From the NCBI GenBank assembly GCA_046727735.1, contig JBKPDF010000118.1, positions 1 to 22,542 on the forward strand: 22,542 nucleotides of DNA, written 5' to 3'. The position numbers were made by a program, and so were the translations under genes. Positions 6,729-14,858 of the stretch are shown piece by piece. A model generated the notes under the pieces. That model was given only the letters and a program-made list of their open reading frames with translations. It made no database searches and was not told the DNA's origin. The stretch is from AP-16 sp046727735 (GTDB taxonomy: Bacteria > Pseudomonadota > Alphaproteobacteria > Rhizobiales > Xanthobacteraceae). Position 1 is the first letter of the stretch, and each line of letters begins with the position of its first letter.

Positions 6729-7507
6729 TTCACGGTGAGTTCGGCGCTGCCGAACCCGTCGAGCGTGAACACGACGCGGTTGCCGGGCGCGACCGGGAAC
6801 GTGGGAATGATGCTGCCGGTGATGACGATCATGCCGCGCTCGAGCATCCCGCCTTGCTCGATCGCGAGGTTGGCGATCCAGGCGAGAGCCTCGAGCGGCC
6901 CGTCGGTCATCCCTTGCCCGCATGATCGGCCGTCGATCGTGAGCGATCCGCGAACGCCGTCGAGCGATCGAGCTGGATCGAACGCGGTCTCGGCGCCGAT
7001 CACGACGCCGGCGTTCCAGCAATTATCCGCGATCATCGACAGTGCCTTGGCGCTCTTGTAATCGGCCTTGCGGTCCTCGATGAGCTCGAAAGCCGGCATC
7101 ACCGCCGCGATCGCCGGCGTGACGCTCGCGGCGTCATACGCCGCCGCCGCCTTCGGCAGCGCGCGCGCCATGCGCACCGCGAGCTCGCATTCGAGCACGA
7201 CGTGCATATGATCTGAGAGCCGAATCTGCGCCGGCGAGTGCAAGACTCTGCGTTCGAAAATGATCCCGCCGCACGGATGGTCGATCCCCATCAGCTGCTG
7301 CATGACTTTCGTCGTGGTTGCGATCTTCATCCCGGCAATGGCGCCCTCCCGAGGTCGCAACAACTCCGCGAGCGCCGCCTGCGCCGCGTAGGCTTCGCCG
7401 ACGTTGCGGGGCGCGATTTCCGGCGGCAGATTGCAGTACTCGGCGCGCCTGGCATGCGCATCGAGCACGAAGCGTGCGGCCTTCCCGGGATCGAAAGGCT
7501 CAGCCAT
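6725..7507 (-). CDS. 2-keto-4-pentenoate hydratase / fumarylacetoacetase-fold enzyme
   Basis: A 260-residue protein resembling MhpD-type hydratases, which add water to 2-hydroxypenta-2,4-dienoates in meta-cleavage pathways, or the related 4-oxalocrotonate decarboxylases. Supporting stretches are AYAAQAALAELL near the N-terminus, 'GMKIATTTKVMQQLMGIDHPCGGIIFE', 'ECELAVRMARALP' (metal-site E.E region), 'PAFELIEDR', 'ADNCWNAGVVIG', 'GPLEALAWIANL' and the C-terminal 'GMIVITGSIIPTFPVAPGNRVVFTLDGFGS'. The exact substrate cannot be read from sequence. It diverges from the dehydrogenase at 7658 across 150 bp, so the two could share a regulatory region. No dioxygenase or aldolase partner is in the window. 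Confidence 0.85.
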   Translation of the reverse strand: MAEPFDPGKAARFVLDAHARRAEYCNLPPEIAPRNVGEAYAAQAALAELLRPREGAIAGMKIATTTKVMQQLMGIDHPCGGIIFERRVLHSPAQIRLSDHMHVVLECELAVRMARALPKAAAAYDAASVTPAIAAVMPAFELIEDRKADYKSAKALSMIADNCWNAGVVIGAETAFDPARSLDGVRGSLTIDGRSCGQGMTDGPLEALAWIANLAIEQGGMLERGMIVITGSIIPTFPVAPGNRVVFTLDGFGSAELTVN

Positions 7508-7657
7508 GAGCTCGGCACACCCGCATCGAACCGGAGTTTCTGCTAGCGAAGCCGATACCGCATACTACACGGCAATCTGTGACGCCAGGACAGGGGAAAG
7601 CTGCCGCCGATAGGCTGGTCTCACGCGATTCCCGTCACGATATCGGAGGAGCTCGGC

Positions 7658-8611
7658 ATGACAGGCAAGCAGAGGATCGGGTGGATCGGCATCGGCCGGA
7701 TGGGGTTTCCGATGGCGGAGCGCCTGCTGGACTCCGGGCAGCAAGTGGCGATCTGGAACCGGACGCGATCGAAAGCGGAGCCGCTGGCAAAAAAGGGCGG
7801 CCGACTGGTCGCGCGCCCTGCGGATCTCGCCGACGTCGACGTCTTGTTCACGATCGTGTCGACCGGCCGCGACGTCGAAGAGGTTCTGTTCGGGAACGAT
7901 GGCGCCGCGGCGGGCGGCAAGGTGCCGAAGCTCTTCGTCGACTGCTCGACGATCGGAGTCGAGGAATCCGCCGCGATCCGTCGCCGGCTTACCGCGAAAG
8001 GCGCGGCTTTCGTCGCAGCCCCGGTGAGCGGCAATGCCAAATGCGTGAAAGCCGGCAAGCTCTCCGCCGTCATCTCCGGCCCGCAGGCCGCTTGCCAGGC
8101 CGCGCAGCCGCTGATCGAGGTGTTCGCTCCGCGCGGCGTGTCCTATGTCGGGGCCGGCGAGCTCGCCCGCATCTGCAAGATTGCGCACAACGTATTTCTC
8201 GGCGTCGTGATCGAGAACCTCGCCGAGATCACCTTGCTGGCCAACAAGGCCGGCGTCCCGCGCCACGCCTTCCTGTCGTTCATCAACAACAGCGTGATGG
8301 GCTCGATCTTCACCGGCTACAAGACGCCGGCGCTCGTCAACCTCGACTGGACGACGACGTTCACGCCGGAGCTGTTGCGCAAGGATCTCGATCTCGGGCT
8401 CGAGCTCGGCCGCGAGCTCGACGTTCCGATGCCGGTAACCGCCGCAACGCGCGAGGAGCTGCAGGCGCATTTCGGGGCCGCGATGCTCAAGCCGGATCCG
8501 GAGGCTTATCTGAAGCAGGATTTCGCAGCGCTGCTCGAGACGCGCGCGCTCGCCGCCGGCATGAAGCTCGAGAGCGAGAACAAGAACGTGCCGACCGGCC
8601 TGGAAACTTAG
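7658..8611 (+). CDS. NAD(P)-dependent beta-hydroxyacid dehydrogenase (3-hydroxyisobutyrate dehydrogenase family)
   Basis: A 317-residue protein of the HIBADH/6-phosphogluconate dehydrogenase superfamily. The Rossmann motif GIGRMG is at 11-16. 'VDCST' at 94-98 corresponds to the family's VD(M/C)ST motif. 'APVSGN' at 121-126 corresponds to the substrate-binding D/APVSGG motif. 'ICKIAHNVF' places the catalytic lysine at about 174 and the conserved Asn at 178. It should oxidise a beta-hydroxyacid to a semialdehyde or ketoacid, or run in reverse; the substrate (3-hydroxyisobutyrate, tartronate semialdehyde, succinic semialdehyde) is not determinable here. The final G of the usual PVSGG is Asn. GGAGGAG lies 8 nt before the ATG. 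Confidence 0.88.
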   Translation: MTGKQRIGWIGIGRMGFPMAERLLDSGQQVAIWNRTRSKAEPLAKKGGRLVARPADLADVDVLFTIVSTGRDVEEVLFGNDGAAAGGKVPKLFVDCSTIGVEESAAIRRRLTAKGAAFVAAPVSGNAKCVKAGKLSAVISGPQAACQAAQPLIEVFAPRGVSYVGAGELARICKIAHNVFLGVVIENLAEITLLANKAGVPRHAFLSFINNSVMGSIFTGYKTPALVNLDWTTTFTPELLRKDLDLGLELGRELDVPMPVTAATREELQAHFGAAMLKPDPEAYLKQDFAALLETRALAAGMKLESENKNVPTGLET

Positions 8612-8645
8612 TCGGGACGCTCAGGAGCTGAGGCGTACTCGGGAA

Positions 8646-8782
8646 CCCTCTCCCCTTGCGGGAGAGGGTGCCGAGCCGACGTAGTCGGCGAAGGCGGGTG
8701 AGGGGTAGATTTTTGACCCCTCACCCGGCTCGTTGCTCGCTCGCACTCGCAACGAGCCACCCTCTCCGCAAGGGGAGAGGGG
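8646..8782. repeat. Composite intergenic hairpin repeat (REP/BIME-like mosaic)
   Basis: This sits between convergent genes. The outer arms CCCTCTCCCCTTGCGG (8646-8661) and its exact reverse complement (8766-8781) enclose three nested hairpins: GCCGAC/GTCGGC (8675-8689), GTGAGGGGT/ACCCCTCAC (8698-8723) and GGCTCGTTGC/GCAACGAGCC (8727-8758). Each outer arm can also fold on itself (for example 8646-8668, 9-bp stem). The CTCTCCCC...GTGAGGGG composition is a dispersed intergenic repeat type in Bradyrhizobium-like genomes. It could end transcription from both sides. Confidence 0.85.
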
Positions 8783-8835
8783 AAGCGCGCGCGCGGCTCG
8801 CGTTGGGTCCTTTGCACGAGCCCGTCACCGTCGCG

Positions 8836-11049
8836 TCAATCGCGCAACAGCTTGTCGGGCGTGATCGGCAGATCGCGTACGCGCTTTCCGGTGGCGTGAA
8901 ACACCGCATTGGCGATGGCCGCCGCCGTGCCGACGATGCCGATTTCCCCGACGCCCTTGATGCCGAGCGGATTGACTTCGTGGTCGATCTCTTCGACGAA
9001 GATCACGTCGATCGCGCGCACGTCGGCGTTGGCTGGCACGTGATAGTCGGCGAGATTATGGGTCATGAACCGGCCGAACCGGTGGTCGGCCGCGGTCTCC
9101 TCGTGGAGCGCCATGCCGATTCCGCCGACGACGGCACCGAGGATCTGGCTGCTCGCGAGCTTCGGATTGACGATGCGCCCGGCCGCGACCGCGCTGACCA
9201 CCCGCGTGACGCGGATGACGCCGAGCTCTTCGTCGATTTTGACCTCGGCGAACACCGCCGAATGCGTGCAATACGAATACTTGCCGGAGCGGCTCGGCTT
9301 GGCGCTGGCTTGCTTCTCGATGCGATCGGCTTTACCGGCCCGCATCGCGTCGGCGAGCGAGATTTGGCGCGCCTCGTCGGTCCTGTGCCGGATCTTACCG
9401 TCGACGAATAGGACGTCGTCGAGCTTCGCACCGGCAAGCGGCGAACGCGAGGCCGTTTGCGCAAGGCGCAGCAACTCCTTCTGGACCGCGCGACAAGCTC
9501 CGTGAATGGCCGAGCCGACCGACGCCGCCGTGAACGAGCCGCCTTCGACCGGAGCTTCGGGCAAATCGGAATCGCCGAGCTTCGCCGTGACGTTCTCGAG
9601 CGGCACGCCGAGCATCTCGGCGGCGAGCTGCGTCATCATCGTGTAGGTGCCGGGGCCGATATCCGCCGTCGCGCTCGCGATCTCGACGCTGCCGTTCGCC
9701 GTCAGCACCGCCTTGGCGCTCGCCGGCAGCTGCATCGCTTCCCAGACCCCGGTGGCCATGCCCCAGCCGACGAGCTCGGTACCGTCCCGCATCGCCCGCG
9801 GCTGCGGATGGCGCGCGGACCAGCCGAATTTCTCGGCACCCTGCCGATAACATTCCTTCAGCGCTTTGCTGCTGTAGGGCCGGTCCTCGATCTGGTCGCG
9901 GTCGGAATAATTGATCAGCCGCAGCTCGAGCGGGTCGACGTTCGCCGCATAGGCGAGTTCGTCCATTGCGCATTCGATCGCGTAGAGCGTTTCCGCGCCG
10001 CCCGGAGCCCGCATGTCGCAGGGCGTGTTCTGGTCGAGCTTGACCAGCCTTTGGCCGAGCTCGACGTTGTCGCAGCGATAGAGCAGGCTCGACCAATTCG
10101 CGAGGTCGCGCTGAAAATCTTCAAATCGCGAAGTCATTGCAGTCGCGTGGTGCTGGAAGGAGACGAGCTTGCCGTCGGGATCGGCCCCGAGCGCCAGCTC
10201 GTGTGCGACCGCCGAGCGATAGCCGAGCGTGAACATCTGCTGACGCGTGAGGTTGACGCGCACCGAGCGCTCGAGCGCGCGCGTTGCGAGCACCGCGAGC
10301 GGCAGCTGGTATTGCGGACGCAATCCCGAACCGAACGCGCCGCCCACATAAGGCGACAGCACGCGGATCTTGCTCCGCGGCATTCCCATTACGTTGGCGA
10401 CGTAGTTGTGGCTGTTCGGCGCTCCCTGCGTCTTGTCGTAGACGGTGATGCGGCCGTCGCCCTCCCACACCGCGGTCGTCGCGAACGTCTCCATCGGATT
10501 GTGGTGCTCGATCGGCAGGCGATACTCGGCCTCAACCTTGACCGCCGCGCGCGCAAACGCCTTCTGCGCGTTGCCGCGGGCAACGGACGGCTTTCGCTTG
10601 CGCCCCTCGGTGCGCTTGCGCTCTCGCTCGAAATCGGTCGCGTGCGCTTGCGGCTCGTATTCGATGCGGATCAGCGAAGCCGCAAACCGCGCGATCTCGA
10701 ATTCCTCCGCGACGACCAGCGCCACCGGCTGGCCGCTGAAGTGAATCCGATCGTCATAGAGCGGCCGGAACGGCGAGCCCTCCGGCCCGACCTCGTCTTT
10801 GTATTTCTCGTCCGAGGATGCGAGCTTCGGCCGGTGCTCGTGCGTGAACACGTCGAGCACGCCGGGCACGGCGAGCGCGTCCGCGGTGTGGATGCTGCGG
10901 ATGCGGCCCCTGGCGATCCCCGATGAGACCACGAACCCGTATGCGAGGCCGCGGACGTTGAATTCCGCGGCGTATTTCGCGCTTCCGGTGACTTTGGCGC
11001 GGCCGTCGACGCGGGGAATCGGCCTGCCGATGTGGCTCGTGGCGCTCAC
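8836..11049 (-). CDS. paoC: Aldehyde oxidoreductase, molybdopterin-binding large subunit (PaoC/YagR type)
   Basis: About 737 residues of the xanthine dehydrogenase family large subunit, last gene of the three-gene operon. The N-terminal domain starts 'IGRPIPRVDGRAKVTGSAKYAAEF'. The Mo-cofactor region includes SPYVGGAFGSG, 'CDMRAPGGAETLYAIECAMDELA', and near the C-terminus 'GIKGVGEIGIVGTAAAIANAV' with the base-catalyst Glu at about residue 702. The end (GKRVRDLPITPDKLL) closely matches what I recall of E. coli PaoC. It hosts the catalytic Mo centre and should oxidise aldehydes to acids. GTG 11049 was chosen because GGGAG precedes it and the homologous protein begins there; the frame stays open further upstream but is shadowed by the FAD gene. 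Confidence 0.9.
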   Translation of the reverse strand: MSATSHIGRPIPRVDGRAKVTGSAKYAAEFNVRGLAYGFVVSSGIARGRIRSIHTADALAVPGVLDVFTHEHRPKLASSDEKYKDEVGPEGSPFRPLYDDRIHFSGQPVALVVAEEFEIARFAASLIRIEYEPQAHATDFERERKRTEGRKRKPSVARGNAQKAFARAAVKVEAEYRLPIEHHNPMETFATTAVWEGDGRITVYDKTQGAPNSHNYVANVMGMPRSKIRVLSPYVGGAFGSGLRPQYQLPLAVLATRALERSVRVNLTRQQMFTLGYRSAVAHELALGADPDGKLVSFQHHATAMTSRFEDFQRDLANWSSLLYRCDNVELGQRLVKLDQNTPCDMRAPGGAETLYAIECAMDELAYAANVDPLELRLINYSDRDQIEDRPYSSKALKECYRQGAEKFGWSARHPQPRAMRDGTELVGWGMATGVWEAMQLPASAKAVLTANGSVEIASATADIGPGTYTMMTQLAAEMLGVPLENVTAKLGDSDLPEAPVEGGSFTAASVGSAIHGACRAVQKELLRLAQTASRSPLAGAKLDDVLFVDGKIRHRTDEARQISLADAMRAGKADRIEKQASAKPSRSGKYSYCTHSAVFAEVKIDEELGVIRVTRVVSAVAAGRIVNPKLASSQILGAVVGGIGMALHEETAADHRFGRFMTHNLADYHVPANADVRAIDVIFVEEIDHEVNPLGIKGVGEIGIVGTAAAIANAVFHATGKRVRDLPITPDKLLRD

Positions 11050-11062
11050 CTCGTTCTCCCGA

Positions 11063-12079
11063 TCATCGGATGCGCTTGTCGGCCTGGGACTGCGGGGTTG
11101 CGCGCGCGGCCTGGGTGAGGGCCCGCACGATGCAGCGCCGGGCGAGCTCGATCTTGAAATCGTTGTGACCGTACCCGCGCGCGTTGCGTAGCACGGTGTC
11201 GGCGGCGCGCCGGAAATTCTCGGCGTTTGCCGCGGCTCCGGCGAGTTGCACCTCGGCTTCGCGATCGCGCCACGGCTTGTGCGCCACCCCGCCGAGCGCA
11301 AGGCGCGCCTCCTTGACCGTGTCGCGCTCGACCGTAAGGCCGACGGCGACGGATACCAACGCAAACGCGTACGAGAGGCGATCGCGGACCTTGAGATAGG
11401 TGTAGTGCGTGGCAAAGCCCGTGGGCGGCAGCTCGATCTCGGTAATGATCTCATCGGCGCCCAGATTGCTGTCGATCTGGGGCGTGTCGTCCGGTAGCCG
11501 GTGAAAATCCGCAAATGCAATGCCGCGCTCGCCATGCGGGCTCGTCGCCAGCACCCGCGCATCGAGCGCGGCGAGCGCGACGCACATGTCCGAGGGGTGC
11601 GTGGCGATGCAGTGCTCGCTCGCCCCCAGGATCGCATGCATGCGGTTGACGCCGTCGATGGCCGAGCAGCCGCTGCCCGGCTCGCGCTTGTTGCATGGCG
11701 TCGTCGTGTCGTAGAAATAGAAGCAGCGCGTCCGCTGCAGCAGATTTCCGCCGGTCGAGGCCATGTTGCGCAATTGCGGCGAGGCTCCGGCGAGGATCGC
11801 ATCGCGGAGCAGCGGGTAGCGCCGCTCGATCAGCGGATGATAGGCAACGTCGCTATTGGGCACCAAGGCGCCGATCCGCACGCCGCCGTCGCCACTTTCT
11901 TCGATCTTGTCGAGCGGCAAGCGGCTGATGTCGATCAGCCGCGACGGCCGGACCACGTTCTCCTTCATCAGATCGACGAGATTCGTGCCGCCGGCGATGA
12001 ATTTTGCACCCGGCTCGGCAGCGATCTCGAGCACCGCCTCGGCGACGTCTCGGGCGCGCGTGTAGCCGAAATTGTTCAT
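11063..12079 (-). CDS. paoB: Aldehyde oxidoreductase, FAD-binding subunit (PaoB/YagS type)
   Basis: About 338 residues. FAD-binding motifs are KFIAGGTNLVDLMKE (about 26-40) and 'MASTGGNLLQRTRC' (106-119). The insert 'RCFYFYDTTTPCNKREPGSGC' with Cys 119, 129, 138 and a further Cys 157 corresponds to the extra [4Fe-4S] site of PaoB-type and 4-hydroxybenzoyl-CoA reductase-type flavoproteins, absent from ordinary CoxM. The subunit passes electrons between the 2Fe-2S clusters and its FAD. Its ATG overlaps the stop of the 2Fe-2S gene (ATGA), and the large-subunit gene starts 13 nt after its stop, so the three genes form one leftward operon in the E. coli paoABC order. Confidence 0.9.
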   Translation of the reverse strand: MNNFGYTRARDVAEAVLEIAAEPGAKFIAGGTNLVDLMKENVVRPSRLIDISRLPLDKIEESGDGGVRIGALVPNSDVAYHPLIERRYPLLRDAILAGASPQLRNMASTGGNLLQRTRCFYFYDTTTPCNKREPGSGCSAIDGVNRMHAILGASEHCIATHPSDMCVALAALDARVLATSPHGERGIAFADFHRLPDDTPQIDSNLGADEIITEIELPPTGFATHYTYLKVRDRLSYAFALVSVAVGLTVERDTVKEARLALGGVAHKPWRDREAEVQLAGAAANAENFRRAADTVLRNARGYGHNDFKIELARRCIVRALTQAARATPQSQADKRIR

Positions 12080-12618
12080 CGCGAGGGTCCGCCCGCCTGC
12101 GAGGCTTTGCCGATCACGTCTTGGATGGCGGCCACGATGTTCGGATAGGCGCCGCAACGGCAGATGTTGCCGCTCATCAGCTCGCGGATCTCGTCGGCCG
12201 TGTGCGCGCGCCCTTCGGCGATCAAGCCGATCGCGGAACAGATCTGTCCGGGGGTGCAATATCCGCACTGGAACGCGTCGCGATCGATGAAGGCTCGCTG
12301 GAGCGGATGCAGGGCGTCACCCTTGGCGAGACCCTCGATCGTCGTGACCTGCGCGCCATCCTTCATGACCGCCAGCGTGAGGCACGAAAGCATGCGGCGG
12401 CCGTCGACGAGCACCGTGCAGGCCCCGCATTGGCCGTGATCGCAGCCTTTCTTGGTTCCCGTCAGGTCGAGCTCGTGGCGCAATGCGTCGAGCAGGGTGG
12501 TCCACGGTGCGACCGTCAACCTGCGTTGCTCGCCGTTCACATGCAGCGTGACGGGCTGCTTGGTGGGAACCCGGAACTCCCCGTCCCGACGAGGTGACGA
12601 TGCAGACGGCTTGGGCAT
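12076..12618 (-). CDS. paoA: Aldehyde oxidoreductase, [2Fe-2S] subunit (PaoA/YagT type)
   Basis: A 180-residue protein with two [2Fe-2S] sites. The N-terminal plant-ferredoxin-type cluster uses Cys 59, 64, 67 and 79 (CDHGQCGAC...C). The C-terminal helical cluster uses Cys 118, 121, 153 and 155 (CGYC...CRC). It relays electrons from the Mo centre to the FAD subunit and is the first gene of the operon. E. coli PaoA has a twin-arginine signal peptide. Here the N-terminus (MPKPSASSPRRDGEFRVPTK) has an RR pair but no hydrophobic segment, so the complex is probably cytoplasmic. ATG 12618 was preferred over the adjacent TTG at 12621; GAGAG precedes it. Confidence 0.92.
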   Translation of the reverse strand: MPKPSASSPRRDGEFRVPTKQPVTLHVNGEQRRLTVAPWTTLLDALRHELDLTGTKKGCDHGQCGACTVLVDGRRMLSCLTLAVMKDGAQVTTIEGLAKGDALHPLQRAFIDRDAFQCGYCTPGQICSAIGLIAEGRAHTADEIRELMSGNICRCGAYPNIVAAIQDVIGKASQAGGPSR

Positions 12619-12867
12619 CAAGGCTCTCGAAAAAATCCCACTGGAGAAACGAAAGCGATCACCTTTGGATCGTGGCTCGCAGCTTTCGGAGGGCTAATCC
12701 AGTCAAGTAGCCTGGCGGCATTGAGTTCCACCACATCCCAACCGTATCTCTCGCTGCATATGCGACAACGCTGCGAGGAATCGAGAGCACAAGATACGCT
12801 CGGGAGGACAGCGGGGAAGCGCGCGAGCGCCCCGGCATGCGCTTGCCGAGCGGAGGTGTTGGCTTTC

Positions 12868-14169
12868 TCAATATTTATTCGCGATCGGCAGCTCCTCGGC
12901 TGGGAACAGGCTGATGACCCGGCAGCCTGTGTCGGTAACCACGACCTCCTCCTCGATGCGCGCCGCCGAATAGCCGTCCTTGGCCGGGCAGTAGGTCTCG
13001 AGCGCGAACACCATGCCCTCTTTGATTTCGAGCGGATGTTCGAGCGAGACGAGACGGCTGATGATCGGCCGTTCGTGGAGCGCGAGGCCCAGCCCGTGCC
13101 CGAACTGCAGCCCGAATGCCGACATCTCGTCGGGAAAGCCGAACTCGTCCGCGCGCGGCCACACGCTCGCGACCTTGTCGGTCGAAACGCCGGGACGGAT
13201 CAGCGCGATCGAGCGATCGAGCCATTCGCGGCATTGCTTGTAGGCGTCGTGCTGCGCCGGCGTCGCGCGGCCGACATTGAAGGTGCGGTAATAGCAGGTC
13301 CGGTAACCCATGAAGGCCTGCAGCACGTCGAAGAACGCCTGGTCGCCGGGGCGGATCATGCGATCGGTGAAATTGTGCGGATGCGGATTGCAGCGCTCTC
13401 CGGAGATGGCATTGATCGCCTCGACGTCGTCCGATCCGTGCTCGTATAGGAACTTGGTCGCGGTCGCCACGATGTCGGACTCGCGCACGCCGGGTTTGAG
13501 CTCCTCGTTTATCAATTGATAGACGCCGTCGACCATGGCGGCGGCGCGGTTGAGCAGCGCGATCTCGTCGATGCTCTTGATCTCGCGAGCATCGAGCATG
13601 GTCTGCTGCCCGTCGGCGACTTTCAGCCCGGCACGCTCGAGCTCGAACATCATCGGTGGCTCGATGATGTCGACACCGAGCGGCATGTCGGCGACGCCGG
13701 CTTCGCGCAACAGGCTTGCGATCTCCTCCGCGTGGCGCCGCATCAAGCCGAACGCGGGCGGCACCGTGCCGCGCAGGCCGACGAGGCCCGCCTTGCACAA
13801 CTCGGGCCTGAGCCACGGCACGTACAGCCGATGATGCACGGCGGCCGAGCCGAAATCCCACAAAATCGGCTCGCCGCCGCGGGCGAGCAGCGCGAACCGG
13901 CAGAGCTTGTCCCGCTCCCACTCGCCGATCTTCGTGCTGGTGATGTAGCGGATGTTGTTGACATCGAAGCACAACAGCGCGCCGAGCTTGGAGGCTTCGA
14001 GCGCTTGCCGGGCGCGGCCGAGGCGGTAGCGATGCAGGCGCTGGAAATCCACGCGCGCCTCGAAATCGACGGCCATCGGACCGAGCGCCGGGAGTGCTCG
14101 GTTCCAGCGGTAATGCGGATCGATGTCCTCGGCGTGCACCTGCTCGGGCTGGAGCAATACCTCGTCCAT
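12868..14169 (-). CDS. M24 (creatinase/aminopeptidase-fold) protein with an altered metal ligand
   Basis: A 433-residue protein with a creatinase-like N-domain ('LGALLCFDVNNIRYITSTKIGEWERD') and a C-terminal pita-bread domain. Expected metal ligands are Asp281 (FFDVLQAF), His358 (FGHGLGL), Glu391 (FALETY) and Glu406 (ARIEEE). The second Asp of the usual D(x10)D pair is replaced by Cys292 (GYRTCYYRTFNVG, where the family has GY.SDITRTF.VG). M24 proteins include Xaa-Pro peptidases, creatinases and the DMSP lyase DddP. The 'LLCFDxxNIRY' N-domain resembles DddP and ectoine-hydrolase-like members, but assignment is open. GGGAGA precedes the ATG. It is transcribed leftward, 246 bp upstream of the oxidoreductase operon, and may be separate from it. 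Confidence 0.85.
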   Translation of the reverse strand: MDEVLLQPEQVHAEDIDPHYRWNRALPALGPMAVDFEARVDFQRLHRYRLGRARQALEASKLGALLCFDVNNIRYITSTKIGEWERDKLCRFALLARGGEPILWDFGSAAVHHRLYVPWLRPELCKAGLVGLRGTVPPAFGLMRRHAEEIASLLREAGVADMPLGVDIIEPPMMFELERAGLKVADGQQTMLDAREIKSIDEIALLNRAAAMVDGVYQLINEELKPGVRESDIVATATKFLYEHGSDDVEAINAISGERCNPHPHNFTDRMIRPGDQAFFDVLQAFMGYRTCYYRTFNVGRATPAQHDAYKQCREWLDRSIALIRPGVSTDKVASVWPRADEFGFPDEMSAFGLQFGHGLGLALHERPIISRLVSLEHPLEIKEGMVFALETYCPAKDGYSAARIEEEVVVTDTGCRVISLFPAEELPIANKY

Positions 14170-14311
14170 GACAGTCTCCCGGGTTTGCGGTATCGAGCTT
14201 TTCTCGGATCATAATGCATGGGCGGCGAGGCGGCGATGGCAAGGACTGCCGGACCCAGTTTTTTCGCTGAAGTGGCGATCATTCGCCCATGACTCCGCGA
14301 AGGAGGCGGCC

Positions 14312-14848
14312 ATGCACCCGCGAGATCTTGCGCAAATTCTCGTCAAAATCGGCGGCTTGATCTTCATTGCGCATGGACTGATCGGGTTGCCGAGCACGGT
14401 CTTGACCGTGATCGGCAGGCTCAGCCGGTGGGGGCAGAGCGTACCCGGGTTCCCGGGTACGACAACCGAACTCGAGTTGTGGGCCCTCGGCGTCGTGCCT
14501 ATCAGCTATTTCGCAGTCGGTTTCGGGCTGCTCTGCGGGGCGGGCTGGATCGTGGACCGAATCGTGGATCAGCGACGAGGTGAGCTTGCATTTCAGAGCG
14601 GTTCGCAAGCGTGGGAGGAGACTGCCGTCGCCGTGCTTGGCTTGTATTTCTTCGTGGAGGGCATCTTTGGGGTAGTTCGTTTAGCCGTGGCGGCACTGAC
14701 CTACCGCAGCTACGTGATGGACTTCGGGGTTGGTACCGTGCTGAAATTGGGCTTCGGTATCATCCTGATGCTTCGAGCCCGTGGTGTTGTGGCTCTTCGA
14801 CGACGACTCATTGCGTTTCGCGACCGGACCAAGGCCGACGTGGCGTAA
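14312..14848 (+). CDS. Four-helix integral membrane protein (178 aa)
   Basis: Hydrophobic segments are seen at about residues 8-36 (AQILVKIGGLIFIAHGLIGL), 56-78 (LWALGVVPISYFAVGFGLLCGAG), 100-125 (TAVAVLGLYFFVEGIFGVVRLAV) and 134-152 (GVGTVLKLGFGIILML), ending in a basic tail (RARGVVALRRRL). No family recognised and no catalytic motif seen. AAGGAGG lies 6 nt before the ATG at 14312, which decides the start over upstream in-frame ATGs. The serine hydrolase gene starts 10 nt after its stop on the same strand, so the two are probably co-transcribed. Confidence 0.75.
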   Translation: MHPRDLAQILVKIGGLIFIAHGLIGLPSTVLTVIGRLSRWGQSVPGFPGTTTELELWALGVVPISYFAVGFGLLCGAGWIVDRIVDQRRGELAFQSGSQAWEETAVAVLGLYFFVEGIFGVVRLAVAALTYRSYVMDFGVGTVLKLGFGIILMLRARGVVALRRRLIAFRDRTKADVA

Positions 14849-14858
14849 GAAACCGCCG

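Noticed and set aside
7565..8470. Minus-strand open frame over the hydroxyacid dehydrogenase
   Set aside because: Antisense shadow; the plus-strand protein has a full Rossmann and catalytic signature and a strong ribosome-binding site.
9457..10926. Long plus-strand open frame antisense to the molybdopterin subunit gene
   Set aside because: Arg/His/Asp-rich shadow translation of a high-GC gene; the minus-strand frame has clear PaoC motifs throughout.
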